Of a stretch of 64,000 bases of DNA, positions 34,981 to 46,516 are shown piece after piece. The notes under the pieces were generated by a model, which was given only the letters and a program-made list of their open reading frames with translations, made no database searches and was not told where the DNA came from. The DNA lies in assembly GCA_017979445.1 (NCBI GenBank), contig CM030711.1, positions 12,731,092 through 12,795,091 of the forward strand. The letters are read 5' to 3'. This DNA comes from Akebia trifoliata (lineage: Eukaryota; Streptophyta; Magnoliopsida; Ranunculales; Lardizabalaceae). The position numbers were made by a program, and so were the translations under genes. Position 1 is the first letter of the stretch, and each line of letters opens with the position of its first letter.

Positions 34981-36192
34981 ATGGTGCAAAATGAAAAATG
35001 ATCACTATTGTGAAAATTAGGAGTAATTATGATACTGAATTTGATAATATCAAAATCATAGAATATTGTGCGGATAACGGAATTAAACATGAGTTCTTCG
35101 CTCTTAAGACACCTCAACAAAACAGGTAGCCGAAAGAAAGAATAGAGTACTTTAAGAAATGTCTACAGTTATGTTAAATGAAAAGAATATTCTAAAATAA
35201 TTTTGGAAAAAAGAAGTTAAGACGGCTTATTACATAATCAATATAATATTCATGACTGCTTATGAAATTTGGTTAGGTAGAAAGTCTATCATTAAATATT
35301 TTAGAGTTTTTGAAAGTGATTGTTATGTTCTTAGAGATAGAGAAAATCTAGAAAAATTTGAAGTTAATAGTGATAATGCTATATTCCTAGGATATTTCTT
35401 GACTAGCGAAGCTTATAGAGTATTCAATAGAAGAACCCAAACAATTCTGGAATCTATAAATTTGATTATTGGTGATGAGGTTGAAAAAAAAACACTTGAT
35501 GAAGAGGAGATACAAAAACTTCTACCAAAACTGAAATTCCTCAGAAAATTATTAAGGAGCCAAGATTTGTTGAGTAATTAAGAATCATCCCATTTTTGAT
35601 ATTATGAAAAGTCTGGATAGTGGAATTAAGACTAGAAAATAACTTCAAAATATCTCTAGTCACTTGTGTTTTACTTCAAAGATAGAATCTAAAAACATTG
35701 ATGAAGTTTTAAGATACAGTGAATGGATTTGTATTATACAAGATGAGTTACACTAGTTTAAGAAAAATAAAATTTGGATATTAATTCCTAGACCTTCTAA
35801 TAAATATATTATAAGAACAAAATAGATTTTTAAAAACAAACTAGATGAAAATGGAATCATAGTTCAAAATAAAGCAAAACTTGTAGTTTAGGGGTACTTT
35901 CAAATAGAAGTTATAGATTTTGATCAAACATTTATTCCGATAGCTAGATTTGAGTCCATTAGGATATTGCTAGCAATAGTATTTCATCTGAAGTTCAATT
36001 TTTTTCAAATAAATGTCAAAAGTACTTTTTTAAATGGCTATATAGAAGAAGAAGTTTTTGTTGAACAACCAAAAAGTTTTGTAGATCCAAATAATCTTAA
36101 TCATGTCTATTATATTAAGAAGGTTCTTTATGGACTTAAATAAGTTCCTAGAGTTTGGTATGAAAGATTGACAAAATTTTTGTTAGATCTAA
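34981..36192 (+). pseudogene. copia integrase C-terminal part and RT N-terminal part
   Basis: Resumes the integrase frame after the CACTA element with YDTEFDN and CADNGIKHEFFALKTPQQN, including the region of the later catalytic residues. 35252-35581 is an open frame with the copia integrase C-terminal signature (TAYEIWLGRKSIIKYFRVF, NAIFLGYFLTSEAYRVFNRRT). From about 35860 the reverse transcriptase begins (GIIVQNKAKLVV, DFDQTFIPIARFESIRILLAI, STFLNGYIEEEVFVEQPKSF, VLYGLK, VPRVWYERLTKFLL). Stops replace Gln in GYxQ-like and LKQ positions. The reading is interrupted at 36192 by the solo LTR. Confidence 0.85.
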
Positions 36193-39166
36193 TGTAAAAT
36201 CCCAAATTTTTAATTCATATTTTGAGAAAAATAAATAATAGAATTTTGAGAAAATCTTGAAAGTGGGACTTAGGGGTAAACCTTTACGATGTTTATGATC
36301 ATTTTTAATAGAATATGATCTCACCATTGGATTCAAAATGATCGAAAAACATACTTTAGCCTGTAAACACGCTCAAATGCGAGTCCGAACAGAAAAATTA
36401 CAAAATCCTCGATTATCGAGTCAGATTAGGCTAAAATAATGACTTTTTGCTAGAGTAAGAATTTTTAAAATTTAATCATACATTTGGATTTGTAACGAAA
36501 AATTATTAAATATGGACTATTTATTTATCATTTTTGGAGATCAAAAAGTCGAATTATCGTTAAAAACGAAAACTACGTCAATTTTAGGGTCACATCGAGT
36601 CAGAAATGTAAATTTTGTTGGAGATAGAATTTGTAGACATTGACCACACCATTAGATCTAGAATGAAAAATTAGATAAAATAGAGTATTCATTCGTCACT
36701 TTTGAAGTCTGGATGGTTAAGTTATTGTCGATCGAAACAATAGTCAAATACCGATTTCATCCCAAGATTTATATAAATAAATTTTTAAAATTTTATTTTC
36801 ACTATTCATCGTTTCAAACCAACCAAAACTAGCCGACCTCTTTTAAAAAAAATATATTTTTTTCTCCAATTTTCAACCTCGGATTCATCGCGAACGGCTC
36901 GCCGTCGACTTCCAACGCAAAATGGAGAAACGTCCGCAACCTCTTTCTATACTAAACCCACCAAAATTCTTTTCATTTCACCTTCTTTTTCACTCTGTAT
37001 CGTCAAAAATCAGTTGTATTTATACACGGGAGTTTCATAACTTTGACTTCGAATTTAATCTGTTTCGAGATCAAACCATCCTCCATTACAGAAGGGAGAA
37101 AGGACGATGGCATCGAGATCTTTGAAATCACCGGGTTAGATTAAAAAATTAGCTATCTCAAAGTTTGAATTTCCTCGATTTCCACGCACGTGCTTAAATT
37201 TCATGATCTAGAGATTGTAAGGAACTTTCAATTTCTATTAGTAATCATAGATTGTGAAAATTGCATTTAAGATTTTATTAAAAATTTGTGATATATTTCC
37301 AAAAATATAGAATTCAATTGGTTATTTCAAATTCACGTCAAAACTTGCATATTTGATATGTTTAATTGTATTTTATAACAAATTATACGTGGGTAGGATA
37401 TTTCACCAAGTTATTTTTGTCAATTGGGTCATGTGCATCGCTTAGACCCCGTTTTGATCTAAACTTTGTATGTTTTCAATATTATTGATAAAAATGAATT
37501 TTATAGTTGAAAAAATGATTTAATATTCAATAAATTCATATTGAGTTGATGAATATCAGGAAGTGGATATTTTGTTTGAGAGATTGAAAACTGTAAAAAT
37601 CGAAAAAAAAAATGGTATAAAACAGTAAAATGTTAGAGTCACACCCGAGGGATGATGTCTGCATTTTACATTGTTATGTTGTGTGTAGGTTGGTGAATGG
37701 ATATCCAGGGATAATGTTACTAGTTGCATGTTTATTTACTTTCGGTTAGCGCGAGGCGCTGTTTACGTTTCCATTTTGTTATTTATTTTAAGTCAGGTGG
37801 CCACAATTACATGGTAGGAAACTGGATATCCATTTTCAATTTTGTATTGTTAAGTTCTCTTTTGTTTTCAAATGAAAATAATATATATATATACATGTAG
37901 CTATCTTGTGAGCTGTTAATGAGTCTGTGAATACCTAAAGGGATAGTGCGTCATATCATTTGGAGTGGTGCACTATCCTGAGATATACGATAGGGACTAC
38001 CAAGCTCATACGTGGTATGGGACGCGTATGAGAATGGAGTCACAACTGGAATTCGGGTTTATTCCTCTTTATCTTTATCGATGAACTTGTAATGTAAAGG
38101 TGGTCATATACGAATGGTTTGTATATTTGAGAATCACATGCACGCCTGATAGGCATAGACGAAGATGATTAGTCATTTATCACTAATAATCTATAGTAGT
38201 CGAACGTTCTGACATATCGAAAAGAGACCCATTGCTTACGATCATGTCAAACGGCCAACCTGAGCTGGATAAATGATCCCGCAAGTGTGGTAAACAGCTA
38301 CCAGCCACAAAATTAGAAACTACTACTTTATTATGAAACATCATGTCCCAACTGGGAGCGATCCAGTCGTGAATCCCAACTCTCTAATTCCACTACTCCA
38401 CCATTGTATATTATGTATCTGTTGTCTTATTTTGATATATAAAATTAAATGCATGTTTAATATTTTCATTTGATCAATTAGATTTGTATAAAAATAGAAT
38501 GTTATAGTGAGTACTATTGATTGATGTAATGTGAATTTTAAAATATTTAGTTGCTCATCCCTGGCTATATGAATAAGTTAATCGTAGTTTCTTCTATAAA
38601 ATTTTATATATTTAAAAATGATTTAGTATGTTTATTCGTTCATGTTAGGAGAGATTATTGGCAGAAATTATTTGTTTTCTTATTGGTAATCATTGTTACT
38701 CATCATTTTCTTTTTCATTTTTTTTAGTTTCAGATCCGGAGCTTGGCGAGACAAGTATAGAACACGAGTGAGGACTATCTGGTAGGTCAGATAGACGACC
38801 AAAGTCCATTACCTGATGAGTATTGGGGCTATAGCCCCCGAGTGGTATCAGTTTATCCAAGTAGTCTTATGGATTTTGTCCTGAGTGTTAGGACTTTTGT
38901 TAGAATAAGAAATCTTTTTATAATCCCGTATATAAATTTCTTCTTCCGCACTCTGATCTATCGTATGTTATTAGATGTATATAGGCTTCCGCTAGTATTA
39001 TATTTTTGTATGTATATATGCAGGATTATATATCGTTATTAGGTGCAGGTTAAATGCCTTGGAATGCTAACATAAATAAAGGGGACCATGCCGAAATTTT
39101 GAAGCACCACCTTGTGCCTCGAGATCTTACATGGGGCTTTGTGTTAGCATTTGGCAGGACGCCACA
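36193..39166 (+). mobile_element. Solo LTR of the gag-only gypsy family
   Basis: Begins TGTAAAATCCCAAATTTTTA and ends GGCAGGACGCCACA, the same family as 13215-22699 but in the opposite orientation. It is flanked by a perfect 5-bp duplication TCTAA (36188-36192 and 39167-39171). There is no interior, so unequal or intra-element LTR recombination removed it. It is clearly more diverged from the two intact LTRs than they are from each other. Open frames at 36922-37125 and 38842-39042 are LTR sequence. Confidence 0.9.
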
Positions 39167-40312
39167 TCTAACAAAACTAATAATGAGATTTCTATTAGTC
39201 AAGCGAAATATATCATTATTAATTTTGACAAAACTCTTTTTATTAGTCATTATTAATATCATTATTAATTTTGTCATTATGAATTCACCTTTTATTAGTC
39301 AAGCAAGAGTTTTGTCAACTCTTTTTATTAAGAAAATTAATAATGATATTTTAATTATTCAAATATATGTAGATGATATTGGTTTTAGTTCTACTTGTGA
39401 TAAGCATGCCATTTTATTTGCAAATTCTATTAAATTTGAGTTTGAAACGAGTTTAAAAGGTGAATTAATTTTTTTTTTTAGATCTTCAAATTAAGTAAAT
39501 GAGTAATGATATTTTTCTATGTCAATCTAAGTATGTTCATGTTATTGTTAAAAATTTTGGCTTAAAAAGATCAGAACCTGCAAACTCTCTAATGAGTACT
39601 TCTGTAAAACTAAGTAAAGATGAACATGAAAATGATGTAGATTCTAAAATCTATTGGAGCATGATAGGAACTTTACTCTACTTAATTATTAGTAGACTAG
39701 ATATTGCTTTTAGTGTAGGTGTTTGTGCTAGATATCAATCACAATTTAAATAATATCACTTATTTACAATTAAAAAGATCATTAGATATGTAAGTGGAAC
39801 CCAACTTTGTGATTTATGATATCTTTTTTAAATTAATTGTGAAATTATAAGGTTTACAAATGCAGATTGGGAAAGTAATATAGATGATGGAAGAAGTACT
39901 AGTGGAGCTTGTTTCTATATTTGTAATTGTTTAGTTTCTTGGCAAAGTAAGAAACAAAACTCTATATCCTTATCTATTGTAGAAGCTGGATATATATTTG
40001 TAGGAAGTTATTATTCTTAGCTATTTTAGATGAAATAAATGCCCAAAGATTATGGTATTCATCAACAAAGTATGCATTTATATTTTGATAACACTAGTGC
40101 TATTAATATCACTAAAAATCTTGTTCAGTACTCACGAACTAAACACATTGATGGTTGACATAATTTTATTTGTGATTTTGTAGAAGATAAAATTGTTGTG
40201 CTTGATTATGTTAAAACTAAAAAATAACTTGCAGACATTTTTACCAAATCTTTAGATATTCAAAGATTCACTTATTTACAAAAATCTTTGGGTGTTTGCA
40301 TGATTGAATGAT
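39167..40312 (+). pseudogene. copia RT C-terminal part and RNase H
   Basis: 39366-39377 encodes YVDD, the RT catalytic box, in NNDILIIQIYVDDIGFSS. 39499-39753 carries IFLCQSKYVHVIVKNFGL, WSMIGTLLYLIISRLDIAF and VGVCARYQSQFK, standard for the region between copia RT and RNase H. RNase H follows (FTNADWESNIDDGRSTSG, VSWQSKKQNSISLSIVEA, LYFDNTSAINITKN, SRTKHID, LADIFTKSLD, LGVCMIE). Frameshifts and stops break it. Bases 39180-39310 show local scrambling with repeated ATTAGTCAAGC and TCATTATTAAT motifs. Confidence 0.87.
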
Positions 40313-40577
40313 TGTTTTCCTTTTATGGCAAAATATTTTATTAAGTAATATTTTTTTTTTCTGTCAGGTTGATCGACTGACCCTTATTCGGTTGGCCGAA
40401 CAATTAATATTACATCTAGTTATATTTTCACATTAGGCAACCGACCTATGTTCGGTCGTCCGAACGATTAAGTTATATCGTCCGACCCTATTTTATTTAT
40501 TTCTTTCTTTTTTCACCACCTTCTTATCTTCTTCATCCTTCTTGTCGATTTTTCTGAAGATTCCTTTATCTCTATTA

Positions 40578-41451
40578 ATGGCAGATAAGCGCCTAATTAT
40601 AAGAAAGAAGCTAGCATCCAAACAACAGCGAGTATAAGGGCAAGATGATGATTTTTACAATGATGCTTGCAGATATCAATTTTTTCAAATTTTCTATACT
40701 AATCCTCTCTCCATTGAAAGGTATGTGAGTTTTATAAAGTTGGTTTCTAGTAAAATTGAACAAATTATTGTTAATTTGGGTTTATTTGAACTAAAATAAA
40801 GTTGTGGAGAAACCAAAATTATGCATTTTTATTCTAATATCTTTGAAATTGATTATTCCTCCCTTCATTTCAAATATTTTGTTCAAGGAAAAATTGTCGA
40901 GGTTAGTCTAGATGTTGTTGCAAATATTCTTCAGATTTCTAAGGTTAAGAATGTTACCAAATACCTTATGTTTGATCCATCTTCTAAAGATAGGATCATT
41001 AAAGCTCTTTGTGAACAACACGTCTATTGGAATAATCAATTTAAAGCTTCTTATCTTTTGCTTGACTATAAATTGTTTGCTAGGATGTTAACCTATAATC
41101 TAGTCCCTAAAGTCGGGCATCGTGATGAGATATGTTCCGATTTGTTCTACTTACTTGGGTGTATCCATACTACACAACCCATCGATGCGGCTTCAATTAG
41201 CATTCATTCCACTATTGAAACATCAACTCATACTGTTTCCCGTCTTGCTTTTTCGTTCTCAAGGTAAAAAATTAGTACATTATAATTCTTTTAGCAATAA
41301 TTCAGAAGTCTTACAGCTACTTAAAGGTATTGACAAGAAAGTTACACTTATTGACAACTTCTTGCGAAGCAAGCATGACAACTATCCTGTGTATCCTCAA
41401 TTTTCAAGAGATGATATTGGAAGTGGAGCTCATAAATGTGAAAGTGATTAA
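40578..41451 (+). pseudogene. Extra 3' ORF of the copia element (plant transposon-protein domain)
   Basis: Starts MADKRLIIRKKLASKQQ. After a stop near 40634 it continues with ACRYQFFQIFYTNPLSIERY; after another near 40798 comes MHFYSNIFEIDYSSLHFKYF, VQGKIVEVSLDVVANILQI, YWNNQFKASYLLLDYKLFAR and VGHRDEICSDLFYLLGCI. A frameshift near 41200 leads into the last part, ending KCESD. The FYSNI...GKxVxVS...ANIL pattern resembles the 'putative plant transposon protein' domain (PF20167) seen in ORFs linked to plant retroelements. It lies between RNase H and the 3' LTR, where some Sireviruses carry an extra gene. Its role is unknown. Domain assignment is from pattern recall. Confidence 0.6.
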
Positions 41452-41507
41452 TTTCTCTTCATTATTTCTTTTTGGTTTGTAATATTTATATAATCCAAAC
41501 AATTCGC

Positions 41508-41525
41508 GGGGGGGGGGGGGGGGGG
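41508..41525 (+). repeat. Run of 18 G residues
   Basis: An uninterrupted G run just after the extra ORF and 310 bp before the 3' LTR. It may be an accessory purine tract or a slippage product. The run length is likely to be assembly-sensitive. Confidence 0.85.
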
Positions 41526-41824
41526 ATAAGACACATCTTCAACTTGAACACACGTATACTTGTGAATGTTTTGTTGTTGGTCATCAAGTATAAAAACATG
41601 ACATGAATTTTTGAAAGCTTATTGGACTAATATGTGTTTAAACATAATCATGTAAGGTAGGGAAGGTTGCATGATGATTGGGGGAGTTATCTTTTTATAA
41701 TATATTGCTATGAGATGGTTTGAATATTTTCTTTTTTTTTGCAATTTCAACGATTTCAAGAGGATATCAAAAATCAATTTTGAAGGAACCTCTGTTCATG
41801 AAGGCGTAATTTTCATGGATTTAA

Positions 41825-41837
41825 CAAATGGGGAGAT
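41825..41837 (+). other. Polypurine tract of the copia element
   Basis: AAATGGGGAGATT directly precedes the TG of the 3' LTR, which is the expected plus-strand primer position. Confidence 0.8.
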
Positions 41838-43063
41838 TGTAGATGAATTTATTCACATCCATGAGTTTTATGTAAATTGATTTTCCTGTATAATTCTTCA
41901 TTGTAATCGATTACTGTATAAGATCACTTTAAGGAGTGTTTAGCTTGAAGATAGATCATCTAAGTAATATTCTATTGAAGATCAAGCTCAAAGGAGGTGT
42001 CAAGAAGAGTGAAGGACAAATTCAAGATCAAGAAGAAGGAAGGACAAGACCAAGTTCAACACACGTCAAATATGAATTGAAGAAAATAAAGTTTAGTGTG
42101 TGAGTGTCCTTGGTTGGTCGACCGACTCATATGCAATCGATCGAACTCAAAAATAAGTTTCTTCCTTTTCTTCTCTCTCGGGCGATTGAACTTATTCGAT
42201 TGACCAAACCCGAAACTCATGAACCTCATTCTTTTCTCTTTCGGGTGACCAAACATATTTGGTCGACTGAACCCAAAACTTGATAATCTCTTTATTTGTT
42301 CACTCGGGCAACCAAGACTGTTCGGTCGACCAAACTTGAAAGTCTCAAAGCTCTTGAGTTTGGTTGCTCAGTCGACCCAGACCTGTTCAGTCAACTGAGC
42401 GTTAAGATGTAGTCTTGCGACCTCTTCTAATTTTGTTTCAATCTACTATTTTTTTTAGATAGATCTAGTCTTTTAGTTTCTTCAAACTTGTTGATTCTTT
42501 CAGAGTCTATCATAATTTGTTAAGGTTTCTCATTCAAATAGGAGAGACCTATCAGAGTTTTTTATCAAGTAAAAGAAAAGAAAATATATTTAGATCTAAG
42601 AGAAAACTTTTGAGTTTTTCATATCTTCTTTCTTCTTCTCTGATCATTCTCTTAATAATATTTTGAGTTAGAGAAAGAGAGAAAAATACTCTATTTGTTA
42701 TTTTCCACTAACATTTCTTGTTGTGAATTCTTAGAACGGTTTGGGTGGAAGTCCCTAGCATAATATTGTGGCGGTATGCTCGTTTTTCTATGTAAACGAT
42801 TGTTATATGAAAGTATTGAATAAAAAGACATCAACTCAAGATTTTGAACTTTCTGAGAGTGGAGTAGGGACCGAGGTCACAGAACCATTATAAATTTGTG
42901 CCTCTTGTGTGATTTGAATTTCTCTGAACTCTACTATTGCATGTTATTTTTGCAAATCTGATTTTTAATTGTTTGGTTTAAATTCTAAAATAGACTTGAT
43001 TTGATAGAATACCTATTCACCCCCCCCCCCCGGCACCTCTAGGTGTTTTTAATAGTAATTTCA
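41838..43063 (+). repeat. 3' LTR of the copia element
   Basis: Matches 8985-10199 throughout with moderate divergence. A deletion of about 30 bp around 42541 removes the TATAAATA box present in the 5' LTR. It contains the same GGTCGACC-type repeats (42110-42395) and an expanded C run (43019-43031). Confidence 0.88.
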
Positions 43064-43361
43064 GTATTTAACTAAAATCGGAAATGAAAATCCTAGTTTT
43101 GGATCTCTTTTTTATTGGATTGGATTAGAATTGGGTCTTTTTTAACTAATCCAATTGAGAATCAAAATCGATAAAAAAAATGAACATGAGAAACATTTTG
43201 AATAGGGCCAAAGTGTGTGGGATTTTTGAAGTTTTTTTTTGGTGGGGATCCCATGTTGTTTGACATTGTGTAATTGGAATCGTTCTCATGTTATATGAAT
43301 GACGAAGGTGGAAATATAAGATTCTCCCTACCTACTTTCCAATTTTTCTTTGATATTGAGT
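43064..43361. repeat. CP1-3'-flank repeat, unit 2 right part
   Basis: Continues unit 2 interrupted at 8984 (AAAATCGGAAATGAAAATCC, TGGGATTTTTGAAG, TTTGGTGGGGATCCC, GGAATCGTTCTCATG). Confirms that the copia element split a pre-existing tandem repeat. Confidence 0.68.
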
Positions 43362-43746
43362 AGCCTTCCTAGGTTAGTAAGGATTTTTACCCTTAAGAAA
43401 GGTCCTTAGGTTCACCTTGTGACATCAAAAAACATGATCCGATTCTTTAGAGTTGTAGAGGACAAATTTCTATGAATTTTGGAGAAAAGAAATTCAAAAA
43501 AAGTTATTATTTACGGTTGAATTTTAATTTTAAAATTTTGAGTTAGGTGGAAGTTCGGTAGCCATCCATTTCAAACCATTGGAACAAGCCCAAAAGAAAT
43601 TGATTTTTGAAAAAAAAATATATATATTGGATGTGAGTTCTTCAATGAAATGTAGAGGGTTATGGTGCTGGACTGCTAATGTGGTAATCCAATCAACCAA
43701 AAGACCCTTAGTAAGGTAAGGCTTAAAATCATACTAATTTAGCAAG
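43362..43746 (+). mobile_element. MITE family X, copy 1
   Basis: Begins near AGGTTAGTAAGGATTT and ends near CCTTAGTAAGGTAAGGC. It shares ordered blocks with the other X copies: CACCTTGTGACATC, ATGATCCGA, a GTTAGGTGGAAGTTCGGTAGCC block, a FF-poor A/T stretch and TGGTGCTGGACTGCTAATGTGG. Non-coding. It interrupts unit 3 of the CP1-flank repeat. Confidence 0.6.
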
Positions 43747-43751
43747 GAAAA

Positions 43752-43754
<3 letters not shown>

Positions 43755-43796
<42 letters not shown>

Positions 43797-43990
43797 ATCT
43801 ATAAACTTGTCAATTTCTCTTTGATATTAAGTTATCTTAATTTTTAGTAATTTTTTTTCCCAACAATTGAAGAACTTAGCGGAATTGGTGTCAATGCTAC
43901 CTATTTAACCGAAATCAGAAATTTATAACCCTGGTTCCAGGTCATAAATGAATATCTAAGAACTGGACCAATTGAGAATAGGAATGGATA
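43755..43990. repeat. (CT)n microsatellite and CP1-flank repeat, unit 3
   Basis: About 40 bp of CT repeat (43755-43794), then a third copy of the flank repeat (TTTCTCTTTGATATTAAGTT, CAACAATTGAAGAACTTAG). Confidence 0.65.
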
Positions 43991-44450
43991 AAAATTGATA
44001 GGAATCGAGATCCAAAATCATTAAGGAAAAAATTTCTGATGGTTCCCATTGACATCCCTGGTTATTAGTGTAAACTGGATTGGTCCAACACAAAATCTTC
44101 AAAACCAAAGCCTCCGGATACGTGGGCTTGTGGACCACTTTAAGTTGGGGGATCAAGTGTGGCCTGAGATACATTAAAAGTTTTTAAAAAATATATAAAA
44201 ATCATAACAAAATGGAATTAGGAATGGTGGACGCTTTTTATTTTCAAAAGGAGTTCCAAACATTCATTGAATAAATGAACGGAAAATTAAAAGAAAAATG
44301 GTTGATATTTTAATTAATTATTTTTAAAAAAATGATTTAACACGTTGGACCATCCAATGTTTTTTAAATCGCTGAACAATCCAACGTTTTACACTTTCCT
44401 ATCTATGCCCATGTTAATCTAAAATGCTCAATTGCTATTAAAAAAACACT

Positions 44451-44727
44451 TTCCTTAATAAGATTTCAAATCTTTCTAAGGGCTATTGAATTCAAATGGA
44501 TTATCAAATTGGCAATCCAACACTATAGTCCTCTAGATTTCATGGAAAAAAAAATAATCTCTTTTGTTCTTGAACCAAGGTTTTGAAAAAAAACGGCTAC
44601 TGAACTCATAAATTTGAAAGTGAAAAATAATCTTTTTTAAATTTGTTTTTTCTTGTAAAGTTTGTATAATTTTGGGCTCAACAGCACTTAGTACTTGAAA
44701 TCTTACTAAATTAGTAAGGCTAGCCTT
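44451..44727 (-). mobile_element. MITE family X, copy 2
   Basis: Starts with the palindromic end CCTTAATAAGATTTCAAATC... and carries GTCCTCTAGATTTCATGGAAA and the AAAACGGCTACTGAACT block in the same order as the copy at 63508, i.e. reversed relative to copy 1. It ends near ACTAAATTAGTAAGG. Confidence 0.55.
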
Positions 44728-45719
44728 ACTCTAATTTCTAAACTTATACTCAGGTTGCGAGAAATCGCTAGACTGTCCAGCAATTTTATAAAAAAAAACT
44801 TCAAAAATTACTACAAAATCAACTATTTTTTATTTATTTATAATAATTTTCCCATAAATGAAAGTGACCTTGGAACATGATTTCAAAACTCGTTTGAGAC
44901 CGAGATGTATCACCTGAGTCAGACGAGATGGATGAGACAGACGGACAAGTCAATATTTTGGACGAGATTTAAAATCCCAAATTTATTTATCAAAATTTTG
45001 AACGAGACGTCTCTAACGTATGAAAAAACTGAAATTGTATCGAATCTAAGATTTTAATCCGAATTGATTTTTCATGTTTTTCGGATTGGATTGGTTTAGA
45101 CATCGGGTATATTTTAGATCATTGCCAACCCTAATAACAAGAACTTGTTGATAGTATGTTAAATCTACAAAAAAAAAAAAAAAAATTTTGTCTGCTTCTG
45201 TCGACCCTAAAAGGTCAACATGTGTTAAGTCATGACGACAGGACTCGAGTGAAATGATTTAAGCCATGTCAGACTAGCCTTCTACAAATATTGAGGGAAA
45301 CCAAAAAGACAAACATTTTATCTATACATTTTTATATGGAATTAATAATATTAAAACAATATTAAAATATGTTCGGATTGAATTTTTTTCGAAGAGGATT
45401 GGGGTACATCTAAATCCAAAAATCGATAAATGCATAAAAATATACAAGTTTTATCTAGAAGTTTTGAATTATCCAATTCATTGTAATTGTAGTTATTTGA
45501 TTGAATTATATCCTTTTTAAATTGAATTCTTAGGAATGATTTATTTGAGTTCAAACAAATAAAATAAATCAATGAGAAAACATACAAATCAAATGAGATT
45601 TCAATAGTAATCAACTACCATTGTCATGATTCGTTGAAATAATGGTTTTTAGAATCTTATGAACCCTAGAATCAACAAAAAATCGAAGAATTGAGAGGAG
45701 ATTTCTTTGTTTTCCCTAA
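44728..45719. other. Intergenic, no supported feature
   Basis: AT-rich DNA with a poly-A run near 45171. An open frame at 45351-45614 (-) has no recognisable domain. Confidence 0.5.
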
Positions 45720-45985
45720 GGCTATGTTTGGATTGAGAGAAGTGGAGAGAAGAGAAACTAATTAAGAGAAGAGAAGAGAAGGGAAGAGAAATTCAATTTC
45801 TCTCCACCAAGTTAGGATTGACAAGAGAGAACTTGGGAAGGGTTTCTCTCCACTTTTGGAGAGAAAGAAAACTCACATTTTTTTATCTCATCTTCTCTCC
45901 CAACTTAACAATCCAAACAAGAAAAATGGAGAGACTCATTTATTTTCTCTTCTCTTCTCTCCATTTGTCTAATCGAAACATAACG
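45720..45985. mobile_element. Tourist-like MITE with TAA target duplication
   Basis: Starts GGCTATGTTTGGATTGAG; its end reverse-complements to CGTTATGTTTCGATTAG. The interior is AGAGAAGAGAAG-rich and self-complementary. TAA flanks both sides (45717-45719 and 45986-45988), the duplication expected for PIF/Harbinger-derived MITEs. Length 266 bp. Confidence 0.7.
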
Positions 45986-45988
45986 TAA

Positions 45989-46293
45989 AGGTCCAAGCAG
46001 AAGTTGTAATGGTGGGTCCATCTACTAATACTAATGGGACCCATTCATCAAAAAAAATTTTAAGTGGGTGTAGATGCCTCAACAAGTGGGTGCCATTATT
46101 CTCACCCCTATCCAAAATAACAGAATTGAGCTGAATAATTGCCGAATCCCATTATCCGAACCTTGTTACTATGGTGGTGGGGACCTGGATAGTTTTGGGC
46201 AGAATCCAAAACCTAAACCTAGACCCAAATCTATCCTGGATCGGGCTTTGACTAAAAAAACTTGGGCCGGATCATTATCTGGCAGTGGGTTCT

Positions 46294-46329
<36 letters not shown>

Positions 46330-46516
46330 TGTAGAAACTTTCCCAAAAGACAGATCTATCATGAGAAGGTCAAAAAAAAAAAAAAAATCCATCTAATACA
46401 ACTTTCTCAATTTCAAACACGATCTTCATCGAATAACTAAACCGAAAAACTTTAGCGAAACAGAATCAATGGGAGGGAAAAACAGAACTATAGTTAAGGT
46501 TTCGACTTTATTACCA
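45989..46516. other. Intergenic, no supported gene
   Basis: Contains a (CT)n run (about 46299-46325) and a poly-A run (about 46373-46386). An open frame at 46074-46295 is Pro/Lys-rich without family resemblance. Confidence 0.45.

Larger units (their letters stand above)
8985..43063 (+). mobile_element. Ty1/copia retrotransposon expanded by nested insertions
   Basis: Matching LTRs (8985-10199 and 41838-43063) begin TGTAGA and end TTTCA. The left one is followed by an initiator-Met-type primer site, and the right one is preceded by a purine tract. Flanks are CTATT (8980-8984) and GTATT (43064-43068), a 5-bp duplication with one change. Internal order across insertions is gag, second zinc knuckle, protease, integrase, RT, RNase H, extra ORF. 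Insertions removed, the element is roughly 9 kb. Many stops and frameshifts show it is inactive. The gag with a long coiled coil between two CCHC knuckles, and the extra 3' ORF, recall Sirevirus-type copia elements; that assignment is inference. Confidence 0.88.

Noticed and set aside
38842..39042. 66-codon hydrophobic frame, possible membrane peptide
   Set aside because: It is solo-LTR sequence, with hydrophobicity arising from T-rich DNA.
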